From positions 1 through 37,012 of IMG/VR virus record IMGVR_UViG_3300009593_000051: DNA of 37,012 nt; one strand, given 5' to 3'. The notes under the pieces were generated by a model. The model did no database searches. It was not told the DNA's origin and saw only the letters and a program-made list of their open reading frames with translations. The translations under genes and the position numbers were made by a program. Every line of letters starts with the position of its first letter. Positions within the stretch are counted from its first letter, which is position 1. This stretch comes from a virus. Shown here piece by piece: positions 15,017 through 21,671 of the stretch.

Positions 15017-15926
15017 TCTCTTTAATGATGCAATAACCAAAGAACAGATCACTGAAAGTAATGAGTATACAGTCAGATTGACACAGGACGAACTCTCTAT
15101 AGATAAGTCTCAAGCGCATCGATATCCTTTTCACAGGGATTATATGCAAATACTTAAAACTTTGGAGATATCCAATTACCCTTTCGTATGTTCCTCTGTC
15201 GATTATGATGTAACCTTTACAGATCTTCAGAAGATTGATCAAGAAAAGATTCCTCTTTTGTTACCAATCAAAGATAACAAGGAGCTTCTGAATTTTACAC
15301 TAGAGAATCTGTCTCATAATGAGGTAATGTCCATAGCTAATGTTACAGTTATAGACGATAGGTCCGACGACCCGGTCTCTATCAAAGAACTGTGCCAGAA
15401 ATATGGAGCTATTTATGTGCGGGTAGATTATGATACGCCCTATTTTAATTTTTCTATGCTCAATAATATCGGGGCATATCTCTACAATAAATTAAACTTC
15501 ACAGAGGTGGTATTCTGGAATGCTGATCTGTGGACCCCGGACACTAAATCTTTTCCAGAGCTTATAGAAAAATACTACCAATACAAGGAATCGGGTACCC
15601 GACTTTGTGGGGCTAAATTATTATATCCTTCGCTCGGTTTTTGTGATTTATTAGATGCCGATAGAACTTACCGGGAAATGGCACAAGACTTCCGCATCAA
15701 CATAGAAGACATAAAACAAATGGAACCATTTGGAAAAGTTCAATTTGGTGGAGGTTCTTTTAGGGTTCTACCAGAATACTTTGACAATGCCCATCCTATT
15801 TGTGGTTCCCCTTATCACTTCGGTAGATTCCTCAACAAGTCAGATAAATCTGTGAATATGGACCGGGAAACCCGATTTGTAACAGGGGCATTTCAAATCG
15901 TTGACCTCCCTACCTTTGTCGAGTAA
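14973..15926 (+). CDS. GT2 glycosyltransferase, N-terminal part before in-frame TAA
   Basis: A 317-residue product of the GT-A/GT2 type. The catalytic domain starts near residue 92 with PLLLPIKDNKELL, followed by VTVIDDRSDDP and the DxD-like FWNADLWTP. The frame stops at VTGAFQIVDLPTFVE then TAA (15924-15926). GT2 enzymes normally continue directly with GGF-x-ED(V/I)DLCLR, and exactly that follows in the same frame. The gene therefore looks like a single ~406-codon GT2 gene interrupted by one nonsense codon. The missing C-terminal part normally carries the catalytic ED and the H of the YH-ES motif, so this fragment alone is probably inactive. The start has AGGGGG five bases upstream and overlaps the previous gene by 44 bases. 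Confidence 0.82.
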   Translation: MLRQKPGTARYLSCNLFNDAITKEQITESNEYTVRLTQDELSIDKSQAHRYPFHRDYMQILKTLEISNYPFVCSSVDYDVTFTDLQKIDQEKIPLLLPIKDNKELLNFTLENLSHNEVMSIANVTVIDDRSDDPVSIKELCQKYGAIYVRVDYDTPYFNFSMLNNIGAYLYNKLNFTEVVFWNADLWTPDTKSFPELIEKYYQYKESGTRLCGAKLLYPSLGFCDLLDADRTYREMAQDFRINIEDIKQMEPFGKVQFGGGSFRVLPEYFDNAHPICGSPYHFGRFLNKSDKSVNMDRETRFVTGAFQIVDLPTFVE

Positions 15927-15956
15927 GGAGGATTTTGTCCAAGTTTATCATGTTCT

Positions 15957-16193
15957 ATGCAAGATATTGATCTCTGTTTAAGGTTTTGGGAAACCTTTAA
16001 TAAGGTTACGATATTGGGCAAGGATGTTCATTTATATCATGGAGAGTCCGTTATATTATCCTCCAAATTAGAGGCAGACCCATCTTCTCTTAAACATAAG
16101 TCAGGAGCTTATAAAGAGAAACTAATCTCAGACGAGGTATTATACTCAATGTTGTGGAATTTTGATTTCTTATGCGGAAAGCTTCCCGCATGA
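15957..16193 (+). CDS. GT2 glycosyltransferase, C-terminal part
   Basis: This 78-residue reading frame begins at ATG in MQDIDLCLRFWETFNKVTIL and contains VHLYHGES, the usual C-terminal GT2 landmarks. It is in the same frame as the preceding 317-residue part, with 30 sense bases (GGFCPSLSCS) between the TAA and this ATG. It may be read by stop-codon readthrough, by reinitiation from the perfect ribosome binding sequence TAAGGAGG at the stop (25 bases before this ATG, which is too far for efficient use), or not at all. Its TGA overlaps the next start (ATGA). Confidence 0.65.
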   Translation: MQDIDLCLRFWETFNKVTILGKDVHLYHGESVILSSKLEADPSSLKHKSGAYKEKLISDEVLYSMLWNFDFLCGKLPA

Positions 16194-17071
16194 AGAAAAT
16201 ACTGCTAGGTCAGAATCATCTCCATACTATTGGGGGCAGCGAGACATTCATATACTCCATGGCAAAGCAAATGACCCAAATGGGTCATCAAGTGGATATT
16301 GTAACAATGCAGCCCGGCTTTGTTTCGGAATTGATAAATCGAGAGTTCGGGTGTAGTATTAATATTTTCCGAGACTCATATGATGTAGCTTTTCTTAATC
16401 ATACCACCATCGTAAATGGAATCAAGTCTATGTTTCCTGGCGGTAAAATAATTCAAACCTGCCATGGGATATATCCTGCACTAGAGCAGCCAATTGGGGG
16501 CGTTCGTCATGTGGCTATTTCATTGGAGGTGTCGAACCATTTGAAGTCCAAAGGGTATGAATCTGTTATAATCCATAATGGTGTAGATTGCGAGGTGTTC
16601 TCTCCACATGAACCAGCGTCTCCAGTTGTAAAAAGAATATTCAGTCTATCACAATCAGATGTATTTAATCAAATACTTCAGACTATATGCACAAAGAAAA
16701 ACCTAGTATTTTCCTGTAACAATAAGTTTACCTCTCCTCGTATTGATATACACAATGCTATTCGAGACTCCGACCTAGTGTTCAGCCTTGGGAGAGGAGC
16801 CTATGAGGCTATGGCTTGTGCTCGCCCCGTCATTGTAGCAGATCAAAGACAATATCAGCCTGGGATGATGGATGGAATAATTACCTCTGAAAACATCTCT
16901 TTATATCTGGAAAACAATTGTAGCGGCAGAAAAATGCAAAGAGAAGTAACAGAAGAATCTCTAATATCAGAGATAGAAAAGTATGACTCAACTCAAGGCG
17001 TTCGAAATCGCCAGTTTGCCCTGTCTAACCTGAATATAGTAAATCAAGTAGAGGAGTACCTCAAGCTATGA
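16190..17071 (+). CDS. Glycosyltransferase, short GT-B (GT4-like)
   Basis: A 293-residue protein. The N-terminus has the GT4 loop TIGGSETFIYSMAKQMTQMG and a VDIVT strand; the C-terminal half has VSLG-like VFSLGRGAYEAMACARPVIV, the donor-binding segment. It is shorter than usual GT4 enzymes (~350-400), with the middle region reduced. The start at 16190 is coupled to the preceding stop (ATGA); an in-frame start at 16172 is possible. A near-palindrome, TGCGGAAAGCTTCCCGCA, spans 16173-16190 and could form a hairpin ending at the start codon. Confidence 0.82.
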   Translation: MKKILLGQNHLHTIGGSETFIYSMAKQMTQMGHQVDIVTMQPGFVSELINREFGCSINIFRDSYDVAFLNHTTIVNGIKSMFPGGKIIQTCHGIYPALEQPIGGVRHVAISLEVSNHLKSKGYESVIIHNGVDCEVFSPHEPASPVVKRIFSLSQSDVFNQILQTICTKKNLVFSCNNKFTSPRIDIHNAIRDSDLVFSLGRGAYEAMACARPVIVADQRQYQPGMMDGIITSENISLYLENNCSGRKMQREVTEESLISEIEKYDSTQGVRNRQFALSNLNIVNQVEEYLKL

Positions 17072-17781
17072 AAATAATAGGTATAACACGGATAAGAAAC
17101 GAATCAGAAATTATTCACGAAACACTAGATCATATGGCAGACTTTTGTTCTGAGGTCTTTGTTTATGATGATTGCTCTACAGATAATACCGTAGAAATCT
17201 GTGAATCACATCCCTTGGTAAATAAAGTAATAAAAGGACTCGCATGGGACCCAGTTCGAGCCCGTGCCGAGTTTGAAAACCGCCAAGCTGTTTATCTAGA
17301 GGCCGCTAAGGTATGTGGACCAGATGATTGGTTTGTATATATGGATGCGGATGAGCGCATCGAGTTTGATTGGTCTAAACTTTCTGGAGATATAGACGCT
17401 ATTCGAATGCGCTTGTTTGATTTTTATATCACAGAAGAAGATGTAGATAAGAAATACACTGAGAGAAGGTGGATTGGACCAGAATATCGAGACATTTTAT
17501 TTGCTTTTCGCTTCGGGGCTACCACGGGGTATCATGGCTTAGACCAGCGGGAGTGTTCATTAAAATCTTACCGAGTCTTGGATGATGGGTTCGTTAGACA
17601 TTATGGGAAAGCTATCTCGGTAGACCAGTGGGAAGAGACTTGCGACTATTATGCAAATCATTTCCCTATGTATGCGGCTAAATGGCTTGCACGCAAAGGA
17701 AAAGCCATTCATACAGAGTCCGATTTTGGTCGCCCATTAATTTTATGGAAAGAAAAACTTAAAAAAGGCTTGCCTTTATAA
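17068..17781 (+). CDS. Glycosyltransferase, GT-A fold (GT2)
   Basis: A 237-residue GT2-type enzyme: MKIIGITRIRNESEIIHETL at the N-terminus, then VFVYDDCSTDNT (nucleotide-binding) and the metal-binding-like VYMDADERIEFDW. It resembles small GT2 enzymes acting on surface glycans or nucleotides. It ends the glycosyltransferase run and starts in an ATGA overlap with the previous gene. Confidence 0.88.
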   Translation: MKIIGITRIRNESEIIHETLDHMADFCSEVFVYDDCSTDNTVEICESHPLVNKVIKGLAWDPVRARAEFENRQAVYLEAAKVCGPDDWFVYMDADERIEFDWSKLSGDIDAIRMRLFDFYITEEDVDKKYTERRWIGPEYRDILFAFRFGATTGYHGLDQRECSLKSYRVLDDGFVRHYGKAISVDQWEETCDYYANHFPMYAAKWLARKGKAIHTESDFGRPLILWKEKLKKGLPL

Positions 17782-17809
17782 TATACTAATACTACGATAG
17801 GAGAATAAA

Positions 17810-17989
17810 ATGAAATTATCACAACAAGCTATTGGCGCACTTTTGATGACTTTGCAGAAATGTTTGTCTGAAGAGGTTGATATTACAGAATTGCTAGCGG
17901 ATTGGAACCTTAGGGTTGAAGATGATCAAGTCTTTGTAATCAATCCGCCTACTGTTACCCCGCCAAAGACTACATTTGAAATAGAATAA
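17810..17989 (+). CDS. Small hypothetical phage protein, 59 residues
   Basis: A 59-residue reading frame, MKLSQQAIGALLMTLQKCLS through to TTFEIE. The start has TAGGAG six bases upstream, and the TAA overlaps the next ATG by one base (TAATG), which strongly supports translation. The N-terminal half is an amphipathic helix and an acidic segment (EEVDITELLADW) follows. No function is recognised; it seems of the kind conserved as small unknowns beside gp55 in T4-like phages, but I cannot confirm that. Confidence 0.8.
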   Translation: MKLSQQAIGALLMTLQKCLSEEVDITELLADWNLRVEDDQVFVINPPTVTPPKTTFEIE

Positions 17990-18255
17990 TGCCTTTATAT
18001 GATTACGGGTGTAAATCCTGTACTAAAGAGTTTGAATTACGACACTCTCACACAGAGAGTAATATAAAATGTTTGTATTGCGGATCTAGCGAGATCAGTA
18101 AACTACTCAGGTCATCCAATATTGTAACAAAATCTCTTCCTAATACCAAAACAGAAGAAACATCCACCCGAGTTGAACAAGAGATCGAAAATAAAAAAGT
18201 AGAACTTAAAAAAACTAAACAAGAATTGTTAAAGCAGGCAAAAAATGATAAGTAA
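17989..18255 (+). CDS. FmdB-type zinc-ribbon protein
   Basis: An 88-residue protein starting MPLYDYGCKSCTKEFELRHS, with a second pair in KCLYCGSSEISKLL. The two CxxC pairs and the leading MPxYDY are the signature of the FmdB/CxxC_CxxC_SSSS family, annotated as putative regulatory proteins. The C-terminal ~40 residues are a charged helix. Such proteins recur in T4-like marine phages. The function in transcription regulation is not proven. It overlaps the next gene by 11 bases. Confidence 0.85.
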   Translation: MPLYDYGCKSCTKEFELRHSHTESNIKCLYCGSSEISKLLRSSNIVTKSLPNTKTEETSTRVEQEIENKKVELKKTKQELLKQAKNDK

Positions 18256-18562
18256 TGTAATCTTGATCCTATTGTTATCAGTTTCTCTAGTTTGTAATAT
18301 TCTGCTTGTGTGGTATGTGAGGCGTCTTATACGGTTTGTGGATTATAACGCACTGGACATGGAGGCTGTAAAAACAGACATAAAAAACTATGAACAACAC
18401 TTGGAAAGAGTTTATGGTCTGGAATTATTTTATGGTGATGAGACCCTGAAAGGGTTGTTAGATCATACAAAAGATATCAAAGAAGATATGAATAATTTCA
18501 TCAACAATACCGATGAGACTCTCAAATCTAGAGTTGTGACTACAGGGGAAGATAATGACTAA
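18245..18562 (+). CDS. Small membrane protein
   Basis: A 105-residue protein with one N-terminal transmembrane helix (VILILLLSVSLVCNILLVWY, residues ~5-24), a following basic cluster (VRRLIRF) and a cytoplasmic helical, acidic tail. The positive-inside rule places the C-terminus in the cytoplasm. It overlaps both neighbours (11 and 8 bases). A similar single-helix unknown protein near gp55 occurs in other T4-like phages, to my recollection; its function is unknown. Confidence 0.72.
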   Translation: MISNVILILLLSVSLVCNILLVWYVRRLIRFVDYNALDMEAVKTDIKNYEQHLERVYGLELFYGDETLKGLLDHTKDIKEDMNNFINNTDETLKSRVVTTGEDND

Positions 18563-19331
18563 AAGTAAGACAAAGACCTCAGCCAAAGTAAAAACGCCTA
18601 AGGTCCAAAAAGCAACCCCCGTCAAGAAAGCTCCTGTCGCCAAGAAGGGTCGTCGATCAAAAAGTAAGAATCATTATTTCACAAAAATCACAGAACAAGC
18701 CATCATTGATTATTGTGCGACGGAAGATACAACAATCAGGACCAAGTTATACATAGAACATATTCAGCCCGCTTTTGATGAACTGGTTACAAAGATTGTG
18801 TTTACATATAAGTTTACCTCTCTGGAAAATATTGATTATCTTAAGGAAGACTGTAAAATCTGGCTAACCACTATTTTAGGTAAGTTCAACCCGGACCAAG
18901 GTGCTAAAGCTTTTTCCTATTTTTCGGTGGTAACAAAAAATTGGTTTACCCATAAGGCAAAACAACAATCGAAAAAGAATCGCCGTGAGATACAGTACGA
19001 TTCCATGATTCGAGAAGTAGAAGCAATCGGGTCAAGCGAATCAGACTTTTTTAAAGATCAGGAAGATGCTGAGTTTTGGGAATTCTTATTGAAGGAGGTT
19101 ACAAGCTGGAAAAATCCAAACCTCAAACCTAACGAAGAAAAGGTTTTAAATGCTATTCTTACTCTCATGGAAAACATAGAGCAAATAGAAATTTTCAATA
19201 AGAAGGCAATTTATCTCTATATGAGAGAGATTACGGGTCTAAATACAAAGCAGATCGTAAGTTGCCTCAATAAGATGCGGGAAAAATTCAAAGTCTTCAA
19301 ACATCGTTGGGACGAAGGAGAAATAAAGTAA
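18555..19331 (+). CDS. gene 55: Late-transcription sigma factor, T4 gp55-like
   Basis: A 258-residue protein with the core region of T4 gp55: DYLKEDCKIWLTTILGKFNP (about 94-113) and GAKAFSYFSVVTKNWFTHKA (about 116-135), then a basic stretch KQQSKKNRRE. In T4 gp55 binds core RNA polymerase and, with gp33 and the sliding clamp, directs late transcription. Residues 1-40 are a lysine-rich low-complexity extension absent from T4 gp55 (185 residues). The C-terminal ~100 residues are helical and end ITGLNTKQIVSCLNKMREKF, which may be a DNA-binding helix-turn-helix. Confidence 0.85.
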   Translation: MTKSKTKTSAKVKTPKVQKATPVKKAPVAKKGRRSKSKNHYFTKITEQAIIDYCATEDTTIRTKLYIEHIQPAFDELVTKIVFTYKFTSLENIDYLKEDCKIWLTTILGKFNPDQGAKAFSYFSVVTKNWFTHKAKQQSKKNRREIQYDSMIREVEAIGSSESDFFKDQEDAEFWEFLLKEVTSWKNPNLKPNEEKVLNAILTLMENIEQIEIFNKKAIYLYMREITGLNTKQIVSCLNKMREKFKVFKHRWDEGEIK

Positions 19332-19346
19332 CTCCCTATTTACTTT

Positions 19347-19643
19347 ATGAAAAAGAACCTCGACTCATTAATCGAACAAGCTCTCGATAACATCAACAAA
19401 GACCGTCAGATGACGGAGATTCTCCTAGAGAGTCTCAAAGAATATATGTCAGTATCATTAGATAGATATTCGGACAGTGGTCCCGTCGCTGCTAAATTCG
19501 TAGAAACCCTACAGAGAAGTAACGAACAGCTAGTCAAATTAGCTACTCTTGTCCACAAACAAGAATCTTTATCTAAAAACACCGGACTATCGGAAAGTGA
19601 TAAAGATCAATTATTTGATCTTTTAAAGGATCAAGATGGCTAA
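19347..19643 (+). CDS. Hypothetical helical protein
   Basis: A 98-residue all-helical protein (for example MTEILLESLKEYMSVSLDRY and AAKFVETLQRSNEQLVKLAT) with an acidic C-terminus. No ribosome binding site is apparent; a CTATTTACTTT sequence directly precedes the ATG. It overlaps the following gene by 8 bases. The family is not recognised with certainty; a coiled-coil assembly or terminase-accessory role cannot be excluded. Confidence 0.7.
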   Translation: MKKNLDSLIEQALDNINKDRQMTEILLESLKEYMSVSLDRYSDSGPVAAKFVETLQRSNEQLVKLATLVHKQESLSKNTGLSESDKDQLFDLLKDQDG

Positions 19644-20766
19644 TAACAGTAAGAAAGGACAGATACCTTTTACCGCTACCGAACAAATAAAAAAAGGTAA
19701 AGTATTACGGCACAAGAACTGGATTGTTGGCCGAACGGACCCCAGCACTGCACTTAAAGCACTCCAGCGAAAAGCGTTCACCAACGACACCTATGAAGGA
19801 AAAACAAAAGGGGAAATAGTAATAGTATCCAATATCGAAGAGGTGGATCGCCCATGGACTGATATAATTCCTTCATTCTTGGGAGGCACGGAACCCCAAG
19901 CTCAATTTGTTTATTATGGTAGGGCAGTTGATGATAGTCGTCACGATGGCTGCGGAGAATCCTATGGCGCAGATGATAATATATATGAAGTATTTCCTAA
20001 GTTTCATGTAGCTCAAGAAGCTGGCAGACCGTCATATAATGATCGCTGTCGTGTGCGCTACTATGATACTAATAATAACTTTGTGGGTGTGGTCGGCATC
20101 ATCACAGAAATTATAGGATCAGAGACAAACACAGAATCTGGACCCGGTAGGGGTGGCAGCCGCCGTGCCCCCGGAAGAACAAAACCAAGAGGATCAATCC
20201 CTAATCCAAATGCGGCGCAGACCCCTTCTGCACCCATTTATCCTTATAATCCTGTCACTGGCAGACCAGTTAAGACTGCAAGTGAGATAGCGCCCTATAT
20301 AACTTCTCCTACTGGGGGGAGAAGTGTTGCGCTTCCTGATGCTTCTACGGACCATCCCGGTGTTGATTTAGAAGCTGCTATGGATCAAAAAATATATGCA
20401 GCTATGGGTGGTGAGATCGCCGCCAAATTAGATAGCAATGATCCCAATGCGAAGAAGGGCTATGGGTATTATATTGCAATTAAGACCGTAGGTCTCGATG
20501 GTTTAGAACCTATCTATACTCTTTATGGTCATTTGGGTGCGGATATTATGGGTCGCTTTCCACGAACATTCAACGGTACAACAGTGGCAGCGGGCGCTCA
20601 AATCGGAATAATGAAGGATTCAGGAAATTCCACAGGACCTCATTTACATTTTGGGATCGTTTATGGTGGTAATCTTACTGCCCCTGGTCAAGTTGCGACA
20701 GGACATGCAGAAAAAGTATTTGACCCAATGACCGAGTTTTTTGGGCGAGTCTTTAGTAGATCATGA
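19636..20766 (+). CDS. Baseplate-associated M23 (LytM) peptidase
   Basis: A 376-residue protein. The C-terminal domain is a zinc endopeptidase of family M23: DHPGVDLEA (His240, Asp244), YGHLG (His299) and GPHLHFG (His336, His338), with the usual GIMKDSGNST before the last motif. These enzymes cut peptide crosslinks in peptidoglycan. The N-terminal ~165 residues include an OB-like segment (CRVRYYDTNNNFVGVVGIIT), then a Gly/Pro/Arg-rich linker (165-210). Its position ahead of gp25 and gp6 suggests it is the cell-puncturing hub counterpart of T4 gp5, with M23 in place of the lysozyme domain. The spike role is inference. Confidence 0.85.
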   Translation: MANNSKKGQIPFTATEQIKKGKVLRHKNWIVGRTDPSTALKALQRKAFTNDTYEGKTKGEIVIVSNIEEVDRPWTDIIPSFLGGTEPQAQFVYYGRAVDDSRHDGCGESYGADDNIYEVFPKFHVAQEAGRPSYNDRCRVRYYDTNNNFVGVVGIITEIIGSETNTESGPGRGGSRRAPGRTKPRGSIPNPNAAQTPSAPIYPYNPVTGRPVKTASEIAPYITSPTGGRSVALPDASTDHPGVDLEAAMDQKIYAAMGGEIAAKLDSNDPNAKKGYGYYIAIKTVGLDGLEPIYTLYGHLGADIMGRFPRTFNGTTVAAGAQIGIMKDSGNSTGPHLHFGIVYGGNLTAPGQVATGHAEKVFDPMTEFFGRVFSRS

Positions 20767-20785
20767 TGAGCAGGGTAATATAAAG

Positions 20786-21664
20786 ATGGCAAATAGAGAA
20801 ACATTACTAGATACATTTTTAGCACCCTGGCAACAGACTGTCCGGGACTATATGGGTGTGACAGGTGAGAAATCAGGATTAAACAATGGTCCATTGATTG
20901 AGGCTGTTCCACAAGTTAATCAGACTCCAGCGGAAAGAATTATCCAGGGACAAAACAACTCTTATATTATAATTGGTCGTGACCGCCCACGGGGTCCGGA
21001 GGGTGGAAATGGAGCAGAAATAGCCAACACTGGTGCTGGCTGTATTGATATTATAGCAGGTCTCTCTGGTGTAACCGCAAAAGCTACTGCCCCTGACGGC
21101 GAAGAAGTGGCGACAAATAAAAACCCGGACCTAGATTCTGCTCGTATTTATATTTCCCAGAGAGCTAAAGACATTGATTCGGAAGAATACTTTAGTATAG
21201 CGGAGGGTCAAGTAGGGTATGTTGGGCAATCTTCTGCGATTGCAGTTAAGGCTGATTCAGTCCGAATAATAGGAAGACAGGGAATAAAACTAGTTACTGG
21301 AGATAGTTACTCGGGCGGTTCAGGTTTTTGGATCGGGGACAACACCCAAGGCATTGATCTAATAGCTGGCAATGATGATGAAGACTTACAACCTCTGGTC
21401 AAGGGTGACACTCTGGCTCAAGTTCTCGACAGGATGTGTGACTTGATGCTTGAACTAGAGGGTCATATAAATGCTGTACAGTCCTTTGCAATCGCCAGTG
21501 CAGTCCCAGGTCCTCAGACCGTCGCCGCCGGCGTACCACTGACACTGGAAACTACCAGTATGGCTGGCTTCGCCAAAAGGGTTGGTGCTCTAAAAATGGA
21601 TTATAGCTCTTTAAATCCGATCGCTTTTTCAAACTTCCGAAGTAAATACAACACCACTAACTGA
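20786..21664 (+). CDS. Probable baseplate hub/spike protein
   Basis: A 292-residue protein rich in short beta strands and glycine. The segment SSAIAVKADSVRIIGRQGIK resembles repeats in phage gp5/VgrG-type spike and hub beta-structures. The ATG at 20786 is preferred over earlier non-ATG starts because it follows the upstream stop; GCAGGG lies about ten bases before it. It sits between the M23 peptidase and the giant structural gene, consistent with a baseplate function. Exact identity is not established. Confidence 0.6.
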   Translation: MANRETLLDTFLAPWQQTVRDYMGVTGEKSGLNNGPLIEAVPQVNQTPAERIIQGQNNSYIIIGRDRPRGPEGGNGAEIANTGAGCIDIIAGLSGVTAKATAPDGEEVATNKNPDLDSARIYISQRAKDIDSEEYFSIAEGQVGYVGQSSAIAVKADSVRIIGRQGIKLVTGDSYSGGSGFWIGDNTQGIDLIAGNDDEDLQPLVKGDTLAQVLDRMCDLMLELEGHINAVQSFAIASAVPGPQTVAAGVPLTLETTSMAGFAKRVGALKMDYSSLNPIAFSNFRSKYNTTN

Positions 21665-21671
21665 TAATAAT

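Noticed and set aside
15924-15926. Reassignment of TAA to an amino acid, to explain the split GT2 gene
   Set aside because: TAA cleanly ends many genes in the window, often with TAATG coupling to the next gene, so it acts as a normal stop.
16162-16356. Separate 64-residue gene overlapping the start of the short GT4 gene
   Set aside because: It lies in another frame of a gene with clear GT4 motifs and has no supporting start signal.
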